A DNA stretch of 64,000 nucleotides from Bacteroidales bacterium (GTDB lineage: Bacteria; Bacteroidota; Bacteroidia; Bacteroidales; Tenuifilaceae): NCBI GenBank assembly GCA_013141385.1, contig JABFRB010000026.1:1-64000 (forward strand), in the 5' to 3' direction. This document shows positions 34,860 through 43,300 of the stretch, one piece after another. The position numbers and the translations under genes were made by a program. How positions within the stretch are numbered: position 1 is the first letter of the stretch; every line of letters begins with the position of its first letter. The notes under the pieces are model-generated. The model had not been told where the DNA came from and made no database searches. It worked only from the letters and a program-made list of their open reading frames with translations.

Positions 34860-36635
34860 TTAAATGAAAACATCCTTTTTGCTTTTATCGAAGTAATGCG
34901 TATGGAGCAGGTGATGAGCCTTTTCGCTCATTGGCTTTCCAAGGAACTCTTCGTAAAGTTTGATGATAAAAGGATTTTCATGTGATTTACGAATTACTTT
35001 ACTTGTATCTTCAGTATATATTGCTTTGGTACGTGCTTTTAGGATTGAAGAATCACCATGGTGTAATGGTTGACCACCCCCACCAATACATCCACCTGGG
35101 CAGGCCATAATTTCAATTGCATGGTAATTTGTTTTTCCTAAACGAACTTCATCAAGAAGTTTCCTTGCATTGCCTAATCCATGGGCAATACCTATATTTA
35201 TTGGTAATCCATTAAAATCGATTGTTGCAGAACGTATACCTTCCATTCCACGAAGTTCAGTGAAATCTACCTTATCAAGTTTCTTACCGGTATGTAATTC
35301 GTAAGCAGTACGAGTAGCTGCTTCAATTACACCACCTGTAGCACCAAAAATTACTGATGCACCTGTTGATTCACCAAGCGGGTTATCGAAATCTTCATCG
35401 GCAAGTTCGTCAAATCTTACATTGAACTCTTTGATTAGATGTGCTAATTCGCGGGTTGAGATTGAGAAATCAACATCTGGATTACCATCAACCTTAAACT
35501 CATCGCGTTGGCATTCGAATTTTTTAGCTAAGCATGGCATTACTGAAACCACAACTAATTCCTCGCGTTTTTTACCCATTTTATCAGCAAAGTATGTCTT
35601 TGCAATTGCACCAAACATCTGCTGTGGTGATTTAGCGGTTGAAGGAACATCAAGCATATCAGGATAATTATGCTCAAAGAAACCTACCCAACCAGGGCAG
35701 CAACTTGTAAGGATTGGCAACTTAACACTCTTATCACCAGCTAGATGTTTACCTAAACGGGTAAGAAGTTCAGTTCCCTCTTCCATAATGGTTAAGTCAG
35801 CTGCAAAATCAGTATCGAATATATAGTCGAATCCAAGTTGACGAAGCGCTGCAACCATCTTTCCTGTTACACGTGTACCTGGTTCTAGTCCAAATTCCTC
35901 ACCAAGAGCTGCACGAACAGCAGGAGCAGTTTGAACAATTACAGTCTTTGTAGGATCAGCTAAAGCACGAATTACTTTTGGAGTATGGTCAACCTCTGTT
36001 AATGCACCAGTTGGGCAAACAGCCACACACTGACCACAATATGTACATGGCGATTTTTCTAAATCTTGCTCGAATGCTGGAGCAACCACTGACATAAATC
36101 CTCTATTTACTGCACTTAGTGCTCCAACAGTTTGAAAATCATTACACATGGTTTCGCAACGGCGACACATGATACATTTATCAACATCACGAATTATGGA
36201 TGGCGAGAAGTCTTTCTTATAGGTAGACATCTCAGCGTACTCCTGACCAGGGATATTACGAATTCCCAATTTTACAGCCATATCCTGAAGCTCGCAACGA
36301 CCACTTTTAGGGCAGGTTAAGCAATCTTTTGGGTGATCTGACAAGATCAACTCCATAACAGTACGGCGAGCGTTGATAACTCGGGTTGTATGAGTTTTAA
36401 CAATCATGCCATTCGCACAAGTTGTAGAACAGCTTGGAGCTAAATTCCTCCTACCCTCAACCTCAACAACGCATATACGACAACCTGCTGGTTTATTTTC
36501 AATCCCAAGATCATGAAGATCCATGTAGCAAAGTACAGGAATATCAATTCCGAGGGTTTTGGCGGCCTTATAAACAGTAGTTCCTACTGGTACTTCAACA
36601 GGCCTATTATCTATTGTTAATTTTATATTTTCCAT
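34860..36635 (-). CDS. hydA: [FeFe]-hydrogenase catalytic subunit (HydA/HndD type)
   Basis: 591 residues. N-terminal [2Fe-2S] domain (CYMDLHDL...CRICVVEVEG...SC), a His-Cys [4Fe-4S] motif (HPKDCLTCPKSGRC), two [4Fe-4S] motifs (CIMCRRCETMC and CTYCGQCVAVCPTGAL), then the H-cluster domain with canonical L1 TSCCPGW (residues 310-316), L2 MPCLAKKFE and L3 MACPGGCIGGGGQP. It reduces protons to H2 (or the reverse), with NADH and ferredoxin through HydB and HydC. It closely resembles HndD-type subunits. Maturases HydEFG are not in the window. Operon order on the minus strand: hydB, hydA, hydC. Confidence 0.95.
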   Translation of the reverse strand: MENIKLTIDNRPVEVPVGTTVYKAAKTLGIDIPVLCYMDLHDLGIENKPAGCRICVVEVEGRRNLAPSCSTTCANGMIVKTHTTRVINARRTVMELILSDHPKDCLTCPKSGRCELQDMAVKLGIRNIPGQEYAEMSTYKKDFSPSIIRDVDKCIMCRRCETMCNDFQTVGALSAVNRGFMSVVAPAFEQDLEKSPCTYCGQCVAVCPTGALTEVDHTPKVIRALADPTKTVIVQTAPAVRAALGEEFGLEPGTRVTGKMVAALRQLGFDYIFDTDFAADLTIMEEGTELLTRLGKHLAGDKSVKLPILTSCCPGWVGFFEHNYPDMLDVPSTAKSPQQMFGAIAKTYFADKMGKKREELVVVSVMPCLAKKFECQRDEFKVDGNPDVDFSISTRELAHLIKEFNVRFDELADEDFDNPLGESTGASVIFGATGGVIEAATRTAYELHTGKKLDKVDFTELRGMEGIRSATIDFNGLPINIGIAHGLGNARKLLDEVRLGKTNYHAIEIMACPGGCIGGGGQPLHHGDSSILKARTKAIYTEDTSKVIRKSHENPFIIKLYEEFLGKPMSEKAHHLLHTHYFDKSKKDVFI

Positions 36636-36648
36636 TTTAACCCTTTAA

Positions 36649-38442
36649 TTATTTGATGCTGATAGCATTAAATTTACACTTCTCGATACATGCACCACAC
36701 TTGATACAAACTGCGGTATCGATTAGATGTGGTTTCTTACGCTCTCCACTGATTGCGTTAACAGGGCAATTACGAGCACAAGCCGTACAACCAACACATG
36801 CTTCAGGATCTACAACATACTTCATTAACGACTTGCATTGACCAGCTGGGCACTTCTTATCGTTAACGTGAGCAAGATACTCATGATAGAAGTTATCCAT
36901 GGTTGATAGTACAGGATTTGGAGATGTTTGACCAAGACCGCAAAGAGCTGTATCCTTAATTACAAGGCTAAGATTGTGTAAACGGTCAAGTTCTTCCATT
37001 GTACCTTCACCATTGGTTATACGCTCTAGTATTTCGTAAAGACGTTTATTACCAATACGACAAGGAGAGCATTTACCACAACTTTCTTCAACAGTAAAAT
37101 CCAAGAAGAACTTTGCAATAGATACCATGCAATCGTCTTCATCCATAACAATCATACCACCTGAACCCATCATTGAGCCAGCAGCAATCAGGTTATCAAA
37201 GTCGATGGGGGTATCAAGATGTTTTTCAGTTAAGCAACCTCCTGATGGCCCACCAGTCTGTGCTGCTTTGAATTTCTTGCCGTTCTTAATGCCACCACCA
37301 ATCTCAAAAATGACTTCACGTAAAGTTGTTCCCATTGGAACTTCAATCAAACCTACGTTATTGATTTTTCCAGCAAGAGCAAAAACTTTTGTTCCTTTTG
37401 ATTTCTCTGTTCCAATAGATGCAAACCATTCAGCACCTTTTAAGATGATAACAGGTACACTAGCAAATGTCTCAACGTTATTTACATTGGTAGGTTTTCC
37501 AAGATATCCGCTCTCTGCTGGGAATGGTGGTTTGTTGGTAGGTTCACCACGTAAGCCTTCCATTGAATGGATTAACGCAGTTTCTTCACCACAAACGAAA
37601 GCACCAGCACCATATCTTAGGGTGATATCAAAATCAAATCCTGAACCCAAAATATCTTTGCCAAGTAGTCCATACTCGCGGGCTTGGTTAATAGCAATCT
37701 TTAAACGGGTAATAGCAAGTGGGTACTCTGCTCTGATGTAGATTACTCCTTGTGTTGCACCCATGCAGTAACCGCAGATCGCCATTGCTTCAAGCACTGA
37801 ATGTGGATCACCTTCAAGTACTGAACGATCCATAAATGCTCCTGGGTCGCCTTCATCAGCATTACAAACTACATACTTCTGATCAGCATTATTCTTGCTT
37901 GCAATCTCCCATTTTAAACCAGTTGGGAAACCTCCGCCTCCACGACCACGTAATCCTGATTTCTTAATGATATCGATAGTTTGGGCAGGGGTATATTCAG
38001 CTAATACTTTACCAACCGCTTGATATCCTTCTCGAGCAATATACTCATCGATATTCTCAGGGTTGATGAAACCGCAGTTACGTAATGCGATTCTAATCTG
38101 CTTACGATAGAATCCCATATGCTTTGAATCGCTAACATGCTCTTTGCTTTTGGGGTCAACGTACAGAAGTCTATTTACTTTCCTTCCTTTTATAACATGC
38201 TCAGCAATAATTTCAGTTACATCCTCAGGTTTTACCTGTGTATAGAATGTATTATCGGGAAGAACTTTTACAATTGGTCCTTTTTCACAAAATCCAAAAC
38301 AACCAGTCATAATAACTTGAACATCTGCTTCAAGTCCTTTTTCAGCTATCTCTGTTTTGAATTTTTCGATGATTGAATCGCTCGCTGAGGCTCTACAACC
38401 AGTGCCTCCGCATACGAGTAAATGCATTTTATACTTTGCCAT
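36649..38442 (-). CDS. hydB: [FeFe]-hydrogenase flavin subunit, NuoF-like (HydB)
   Basis: 597 residues. An N-terminal thioredoxin-like [2Fe-2S] domain (CGGTGCRAS ... GCFGFCEKGP), an FMN/NADH-binding NuoF core (GLRGRGGGGFPTGLKW, 'CNADEGDPGAFMDR'), a [4Fe-4S] site SCGKCSPCRIG and two C-terminal ferredoxin motifs (CVGCTACARNCPVNAI and CIKCGACIEKCKFNAI). This full-length layout is the bifurcating HydB form. It docks NADH, and by family precedent ferredoxin oxidation can be coupled here. It is 13 bases upstream of hydA. Confidence 0.94.
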   Translation of the reverse strand: MAKYKMHLLVCGGTGCRASASDSIIEKFKTEIAEKGLEADVQVIMTGCFGFCEKGPIVKVLPDNTFYTQVKPEDVTEIIAEHVIKGRKVNRLLYVDPKSKEHVSDSKHMGFYRKQIRIALRNCGFINPENIDEYIAREGYQAVGKVLAEYTPAQTIDIIKKSGLRGRGGGGFPTGLKWEIASKNNADQKYVVCNADEGDPGAFMDRSVLEGDPHSVLEAMAICGYCMGATQGVIYIRAEYPLAITRLKIAINQAREYGLLGKDILGSGFDFDITLRYGAGAFVCGEETALIHSMEGLRGEPTNKPPFPAESGYLGKPTNVNNVETFASVPVIILKGAEWFASIGTEKSKGTKVFALAGKINNVGLIEVPMGTTLREVIFEIGGGIKNGKKFKAAQTGGPSGGCLTEKHLDTPIDFDNLIAAGSMMGSGGMIVMDEDDCMVSIAKFFLDFTVEESCGKCSPCRIGNKRLYEILERITNGEGTMEELDRLHNLSLVIKDTALCGLGQTSPNPVLSTMDNFYHEYLAHVNDKKCPAGQCKSLMKYVVDPEACVGCTACARNCPVNAISGERKKPHLIDTAVCIKCGACIEKCKFNAISIK

Positions 38443-38466
38443 TATGGTATCCTCCTTTTTCGATTA

Positions 38467-38862
38467 TTATTTATCGATAGTCTCATAATTCATAGGGATG
38501 ATACCATCAACGAGTTCTCCATTTTTGATATATTTCTCGATGATTTCATCAGCCTTTTTAGTATCAACATAACCAAACACTACCGGATCCTTACCCGGAA
38601 TTGTTACTTCGATAGTAGGTTCTGCGTAACAGTAACCCATGCAACCAGTCTGTGTTACAACTGATTCTATACCCCTTTTTTCAAGTTCTTCCATCAAGAA
38701 TTCCATTACGGTTTTAGCTCCTGATGCTATTCCACAAGTTGCCATTGCTACTTTAATCTGAACATGACTTCCAGGGTCTTCCCCTTTTTCCCTAAGGTTG
38801 ATCTTTGACTGAAGGCTTTCCTTCATCTTCCGCAGATCATCCAATGATTTGATTTTTGCCAT
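38467..38862 (-). CDS. Thioredoxin-like ferredoxin protein of hydrogenase operon
   Basis: 131 residues of the thioredoxin-like [2Fe-2S] type. The motif ATCGIASGAK has only one Cys where NuoE has C-x4-C, and TGCMGYCYAEPT supplies two more, so three ligand-type Cys are visible, not four. Proteins of this type regularly precede hydB in bacterial bifurcating hydrogenase operons. Role is probably an electron carrier or assembly/regulatory partner. It is 24 bases before hydB. Confidence 0.8.
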   Translation of the reverse strand: MAKIKSLDDLRKMKESLQSKINLREKGEDPGSHVQIKVAMATCGIASGAKTVMEFLMEELEKRGIESVVTQTGCMGYCYAEPTIEVTIPGKDPVVFGYVDTKKADEIIEKYIKNGELVDGIIPMNYETIDK

Positions 38863-38954
38863 ATTATTTATACTATATATGTTATTATTAGAATCAATAT
38901 AATATTTCGGTTTGCAAAACTATTTCAATTGTTAATTAAAAGGTAGATTTTTAG

Positions 38955-39518
38955 TTATGTTTTATAACCTATTGATTCTATTTGTTTTTCTTCTAAATTT
39001 GAATGAATCAACTCTTTTATGAATTTAAAAACAGAAATATCATTGATAGATATCTCACCAAGTATCTCCTTGATTTCCTTAGTGTTAAAAATGAATAAGT
39101 TACCATTTATTTTGTGATTATAGATAAAATCCACTGATGAATTTCCTGAAACGGTTAATGCAATAACCCCAGCGATATCGCCTAAAACTGGGCAGTCAAT
39201 ATTTGATGGTTTAAACTTAGCGGTTATGGTTGTTCCGTGCCCCAACTGTGAAGTAATGGTTAAACAACCACCCGTTCGTTCAGCATTTTGCTTAAATAAT
39301 GGAATTCCCAAACCAACCCTACGAGTTGTACGTGTGGTAGTATAAGGATCTACTACCGACTCAACAAACTCTTTGCTCATTCCTTTTCCATCATCCTTAA
39401 TAATAATCTCTATAAGATCTTTTCTTTCATTTTCATCAATAGATATTTCAATCAATCTAGCATTTGCGGCTAAAGAGTTTTGAATTATATCCAGAATATG
39501 TAATGATAAATCTTTCAT
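38955..39518 (-). CDS. GHKL ATP-binding protein (anti-sigma/kinase-like)
   Basis: 187 residues. HATPase features: DIIQNSLAANAR (N-box), IIIKDDGKGM (G1-like) and GLGIPLFKQNAERTGG with the glycine-rich lid. There is no dimerisation or sensor domain, so it resembles stand-alone RsbW-like or hydrogenase-operon ATPases. The last part (about 120-187) is extra. It overlaps the PHP gene by four bases, so it is translationally coupled. With the second ATPase at 42315 and the DRTGG proteins it forms a probable sensing module for the operon. Confidence 0.8.
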   Translation of the reverse strand: MKDLSLHILDIIQNSLAANARLIEISIDENERKDLIEIIIKDDGKGMSKEFVESVVDPYTTTRTTRRVGLGIPLFKQNAERTGGCLTITSQLGHGTTITAKFKPSNIDCPVLGDIAGVIALTVSGNSSVDFIYNHKINGNLFIFNTKEIKEILGEISINDISVFKFIKELIHSNLEEKQIESIGYKT

Positions 39519-40255
39519 GATAAAATTATCTCCCTGCCTTCAATTCCAAGTATTGCCATCTTAAACTCGTTCCAACTCAGATTATTCATTCTCAAAAACA
39601 TTTTGGATGTACCAATTTGATTTAAAGTATGGGCGTCAGATGATTTAATGAAACGAGCATTTTTAATGTATGAATAGTTCTTAAAAATCGTATCCATTGA
39701 AGTATTCTTTGATATTTCAAGAGCATCATATTTTAAATCTTTTGGAATAAATCCAAGTTGACTCATTATGCTATATTTTGGTCGATCTATATGTGCAGGT
39801 ATAAATAACCCACCAATCTGATGAACTATTTTCTCAATTTCATCTATGCTTGCATTAATACCCGAAATCAGCAATGGTTCAACCTCCTCAATTATCTCCT
39901 CTTGCTCATCTACCAATACCTGATGGCCAAAAAGATCCGGGTTATTCTTAATTTCTGGACGATTTTCGTCAAGGAAATTTTGAATTAGTATTCTTTGCTT
40001 TTCATTTTCAAAAAGGCATAGACAATGAACATCTTCCTTTGTTGTAACCTCTGCACCATATAGCACCATGATTCCTTTTTCTTCTGCTATTTTCCTTACA
40101 GTGGGACCATGGAGCGTACTGTTATGATCGGTTATTGCTATTAATTCCAAACCGATTGCGGCTGCCCTTTCAACAATGTTGGATGGGCTCATGCTCAAAT
40201 CTCCGCAGGGAGAGAGAACAGTGTGAATGTGCAAATCGGTTGAAAAGGATCTCAT
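39515..40255 (-). CDS. PHP-domain phosphoesterase-like protein
   Basis: 246 residues with the PHP metal-site motifs: DLHIHTVLSPCGD (HxH), AITDHNS (DH), 'LYGAEVTTKED' (E) and a C-terminal SSDAHTLNQIGT (DAH). A bulky 60-residue insert follows the third motif. The family hydrolyses phosphoester bonds with two or three metals. It overlaps the DRTGG gene by one base and the ATPase gene by four, so it is strictly co-expressed. Its link to hydrogenase control is known only as recurrent gene context. Confidence 0.85.
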   Translation of the reverse strand: MRSFSTDLHIHTVLSPCGDLSMSPSNIVERAAAIGLELIAITDHNSTLHGPTVRKIAEEKGIMVLYGAEVTTKEDVHCLCLFENEKQRILIQNFLDENRPEIKNNPDLFGHQVLVDEQEEIIEEVEPLLISGINASIDEIEKIVHQIGGLFIPAHIDRPKYSIMSQLGFIPKDLKYDALEISKNTSMDTIFKNYSYIKNARFIKSSDAHTLNQIGTSKMFLRMNNLSWNEFKMAILGIEGREIILS

Positions 40256-40590
40256 TACTTTTTTAAAAGATTATATAGCAATCCGTTTATTTCAAAGGTC
40301 TCTTTGCTGGTTCCAAGGATAGGAATACCCTCCTCGTTACTCTGCTTGATTGTATCTGCTTCAGGCTTATAGCCTTTTACAAGGATAACTGCAGCTAATT
40401 CTTTTAGAGAGGCAATAGCAATTACATTTTTATGGGTTTGTAAGGTTGTCCATATATCACCGAATTCGGCATGACCCATAACATCACTTAATAAATCCGA
40501 AGAATACCCTCCATGAACTCCTCTATTAAGTCCGTTTTGTCCCGAATAAACCTCTAGGTTTAATTCTTCAACTATTTCTGAGACTTTCAT
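40255..40590 (-). CDS. DRTGG-domain protein 2
   Basis: 111 residues. The DRTGG fold is seen in 'GYSSDLLSDVMGHAEFGDIWTTLQTHKNVIAIASLKELAAVILVKGYKPE...GIPILGTSKETFEINGLLYNLLKK'. DRTGG domains occur next to CBS domains and in phosphotransacetylases, and are thought to bind nucleotides or small ligands. It is a paralogue of 42753 in the same operon. The two copies flank the sensory hydrogenase and ATPase genes. Confidence 0.78.
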   Translation of the reverse strand: MKVSEIVEELNLEVYSGQNGLNRGVHGGYSSDLLSDVMGHAEFGDIWTTLQTHKNVIAIASLKELAAVILVKGYKPEADTIKQSNEEGIPILGTSKETFEINGLLYNLLKK

Positions 40591-40620
40591 ATTGTTATTT
40601 GTTTGTGCTAATATTATTTA

Positions 40621-40827
40621 TCATTCAGCAGCATGTTTCATTTTAATGATTTGATTATTACCACAACTAGAGCACTTTTTCGTTGAAATTTCTGTTACAC
40701 CTTTCATAATAGTAATAGTATTTTCAGAAGATTCAGCATTTCCACACTTGTCACACTTTAGTTTGTAGGTAATAGATGAACCAATTTGTTTTAAAATAAC
40801 ACCACCAGAAATTGTAATCATATCCAT
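40621..40827 (-). CDS. Small zinc-ribbon protein
   Basis: 68 residues with two CxxC knuckles, CDKCGNAE and CSSCGNNQ, the mark of a zinc ribbon. No other domain. It lies inside the hydrogenase operon between the sensory hydrogenase and the DRTGG protein. Possible roles are regulator or assembly partner; context is the only clue. Confidence 0.7.
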   Translation of the reverse strand: MDMITISGGVILKQIGSSITYKLKCDKCGNAESSENTITIMKGVTEISTKKCSSCGNNQIIKMKHAAE

Positions 40828-40917
40828 TTTTTCTTCTTACTATTATTGGTTTTCAGTATCTCTGATTTAATTATTTTATTATCAAATAATTAAATACAAT
40901 AAATAGTATTTATAGAA

Positions 40918-42303
40918 CTAATGATACCTTTTTGACTTATCAATTTTATTGCAATTTTTCTCGAACCGATCCTTACCCCATATCTTTTCCATAATTCTGA
41001 ATGAATGATCGGGATGGAGTTTATGAGTTTGCTCCATAGTTTTTTGAAGAAAAATACAATGTGAAATGGCTGCTTTACCCTGAACAATATCTTCTGCCAA
41101 TGCTTGGCAAGTAGGTGCTCCACAACTTCCACAATCGATGCCCGGCAGAAAACACATCAAACGATTTGAGCGTTCCATCTTCTTCATAGCCTTCGCCATA
41201 TCCTCGTCAAGTTTCATCATCGATCTTGGTTTAATCTCACCAATAGGTATTCTCGATTTTAGAAAATCTTTATAATCGAGAATCCGATTACCAAAACCCT
41301 TAAGTTCTCTATCTTTATTTGCTTCAACTCTTTTATGAAGCCTTTCAACGGTTAAGAACCGATTACCCGTTGTTAATACTCCACCCGCGCAGCTCTCATC
41401 GCAGGCTCTTAGTTCAAGAAAATCAATATCGGAGATTTCTTCGTTCTCTAATTTTTCAAGGAACTCAACTATATTATACACCCCATCGATTGCAAGGCTG
41501 CGCCCTTTAACTTGACTTGCTTCACCATTTGTTAAACTCCATATTAAACCACTATCAGTCAAACAATCTTTTCGACCTGATAACCCTTTCTCCGTTTCAC
41601 TCAGGTGCACAAGGGATTTTAACACCTTATTGTATATAAGATTCATGTTAATTACCCCAGCAACTTCCGATTTTTCTTCTCCTACAGGACTTTTAATAGC
41701 GGCAATTTTAGCAGCACAAGGAGTTATGTAGAATATTCCAATTTCATTGTCGCTAATTCCTCGCTCCTGCAACTTCTTTTTAATATAAAGAGATGTAATA
41801 TCAAGAGGAGGTTTTAATAGCATTAAATTCTCCACTAGAGATGGAAATTTAACCTGTATTAGCCTAACAATAGCAGGGCAGAAAGATGAAATTACTGGTT
41901 TAGAATGGCTTTTGTTAGCAATATAGGAGTTAATTTCTTCTTTAAGGAGTTCAACAGACGTTTCAACCTCAACAACTTCGTTAAAACCAAGTTTAAGAAG
42001 AATTGATGTAACTGCGCTTGCGGTTATTTCATCAGAGAATTGACCTGTGAGAATTGATGGCACAAGTGCAACTCTGTAGTTATAGTTATAAATTTTGCTG
42101 AAATCGTCCTGCTCAATGATTATAGCATTAGTTGGGCAGACTCTGAAACATTCCCCACAATCAATACACTTATTTTCATAAAGTTCAGCTTTTCCATTTT
42201 TCACTCTTAACGCTTCGGTTGGACACACCCTCATACAATGTGAGCATCCGATGCAAACATCTTGACGAATTGTAAGAGCATGATGAAAAACCTTGCTTTC
42301 CAT
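40918..42303 (-). CDS. Sensory-type [FeFe]-hydrogenase-like protein
   Basis: 461 residues. An N-terminal 2x[4Fe-4S] ferredoxin (CIGCSHCMRVCPTEAL and CIDCGECFRVCPTNAI) is followed by a divergent H-cluster domain: L1 is SSFCPAIV instead of TSCCPxW, L2 is TPCAAK, L3 is ACDESCAGG. So the second L1 Cys and the L2/L3 Cys are kept, but the proton-relay Cys is replaced by Phe. A C-terminal four-Cys FeS motif (CGSCGAPTCQALAEDI) resembles RnfB-type clusters. This combination is typical of putative H2- or redox-sensing homologues that accompany HydABC. Very low catalytic activity is expected. Confidence 0.85.
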   Translation of the reverse strand: MESKVFHHALTIRQDVCIGCSHCMRVCPTEALRVKNGKAELYENKCIDCGECFRVCPTNAIIIEQDDFSKIYNYNYRVALVPSILTGQFSDEITASAVTSILLKLGFNEVVEVETSVELLKEEINSYIANKSHSKPVISSFCPAIVRLIQVKFPSLVENLMLLKPPLDITSLYIKKKLQERGISDNEIGIFYITPCAAKIAAIKSPVGEEKSEVAGVINMNLIYNKVLKSLVHLSETEKGLSGRKDCLTDSGLIWSLTNGEASQVKGRSLAIDGVYNIVEFLEKLENEEISDIDFLELRACDESCAGGVLTTGNRFLTVERLHKRVEANKDRELKGFGNRILDYKDFLKSRIPIGEIKPRSMMKLDEDMAKAMKKMERSNRLMCFLPGIDCGSCGAPTCQALAEDIVQGKAAISHCIFLQKTMEQTHKLHPDHSFRIMEKIWGKDRFEKNCNKIDKSKRYH

Positions 42304-42314
42304 TTTAATGGCAG

Positions 42315-42737
42315 CTATTGATTAATATAAACCTCTATAAAGAGTTTTGTGCCCACACCTACTTCACTTTCAATCCGAAATTTATCCGAGTTTTTTTTGA
42401 TATTTGGAAGTCCCATACCGGCTCCAAAACCCATTTCTCTCACCTCTGGTGTCGCTGTGGAAAATCCCATTTCCATTGCTTGCTCAATGTTTGGAATCCC
42501 AGGGCCTTTATCTATAAGGGTCATTTTTATCTTTTCGGTATCGATATCAATATGTATTTCTCCGTGATATGCATGGGCAACAATATTAACTTCACCCTCA
42601 TATAATGCAACAACAACCCTTTTTATTACTTTGGGGTCAACATTAAGCTGCTTAAGTGTTCTTTTTACTTGACTTGATGCATTTCCGGCTCTGGTAAAAT
42701 CACCTCCTTCAATTTTATATTCGAAATGCATTACCAT
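42315..42737 (-). CDS. GHKL ATP-binding protein, RsbW-like
   Basis: 140 residues, an anti-sigma-kinase-like ATPase: 'VVVALYEGEVNIVAHAYHG' (N-box variant), 'LIDKGPGIPNIEQAMEMGFSTATPEVREMGFGAGMGLPNIKKNSD' (G1 and G2 boxes). Unlike the ATPase at 38955 it has nothing beyond the ATPase fold. It sits between a DRTGG protein and the sensory hydrogenase in one operon, 11 bases from the latter. A partner-switching signal path is plausible but no sigma or anti-anti-sigma gene is present here. Confidence 0.82.
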   Translation of the reverse strand: MVMHFEYKIEGGDFTRAGNASSQVKRTLKQLNVDPKVIKRVVVALYEGEVNIVAHAYHGEIHIDIDTEKIKMTLIDKGPGIPNIEQAMEMGFSTATPEVREMGFGAGMGLPNIKKNSDKFRIESEVGVGTKLFIEVYINQ

Positions 42738-42752
42738 TGGGGTGAGAGTTTG

Positions 42753-43103
42753 TTAAAAAATAGGTTTTAGTCCATTATTAAAAAGTACTCCAGATGCCTT
42801 AAACATCGAACATGGACACTCTATTAAAACGATTCCACTTTCCTTACCAAGTTTAAGCATATCCTCATTTACCTTTTTGTTTCTAACAAAAACAATACAG
42901 CTAATATCGGACATTTCGGCGGTTCGTAAAGCCTGAACATTTGCTAAACCTGTTAGCAGAATTACATTATCCTTTTGTAAGGTAAGCACATCGCTCATCA
43001 AGTCGGAGGCAAAAGCAAACTCTACCTCTTTTTCGATTTGCTCTAAGCCATAAACTACATTTCCTTCTAGCATCTCTGCAACATCTTTCAGCCTCATATT
43101 CAA
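42753..43103 (-). CDS. DRTGG-domain protein 1, first gene of hydrogenase operon
   Basis: 116 residues with the DRTGG pattern 'EKEVEFAFASDLMSDVLTLQKDNVILLTGLANVQALRTAEMSDISCIVFVRNKKVNEDMLKLGKESGIVLIECPCSMFKASGVLFNNGL'. It begins the long minus-strand operon, which has short gaps down to hydC. A Rex-like operator lies 79 bases upstream of its ATG (43182). The ligand is unknown; a nucleotide is suspected by analogy. Confidence 0.78.
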   Translation of the reverse strand: MNMRLKDVAEMLEGNVVYGLEQIEKEVEFAFASDLMSDVLTLQKDNVILLTGLANVQALRTAEMSDISCIVFVRNKKVNEDMLKLGKESGIVLIECPCSMFKASGVLFNNGLKPIF

Positions 43104-43164
43104 TAATTAATTAAAGATGTTGAATTATTTTTTTCAATTTAATGCTACAAATATATATATTATA

Positions 43165-43199
43165 TTGTTATTATATAAACATTGTTATTATAATAACAC
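43165..43199 (-). promoter_or_regulatory. Rex-like operator before hydrogenase operon 1
   Basis: 43182-43199 reads TTGTTATTATAATAACAC, fitting the Rex box TTGTTA-N6-TAACAA with one mismatch and containing a perfect 16-bp palindrome. A weaker half-copy TTGTTATTATATAAACAT (43165-43182) adjoins it. Rex is the NADH/NAD+-responsive repressor of fermentative and hydrogenase genes; the rex gene is not in this window. Confidence 0.65.
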
Positions 43200-43241
43200 T
43201 ATATTTAAAAACAATATTATATTCAATTGATAATTAAAATA

Positions 43242-43274
43242 ATAGGGTGAGATAATTAAATTACCTCACCCTAT
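43242..43274 (-). terminator. Terminator after ccsBA
   Basis: ATAGGGTGAG and CTCACCCTAT pair across a 13-base loop. It is 27 bases past the ccsBA stop on the minus strand and separates it from the hydrogenase promoter. Confidence 0.75.
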
Positions 43275-43300
43275 AAATAGAAACAATGTGGATTATATTA

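Noticed and set aside
37127-37741. A 204-codon plus-strand frame
   Set aside because: Antisense shadow of hydB; Pro/Ser-rich with no domain.
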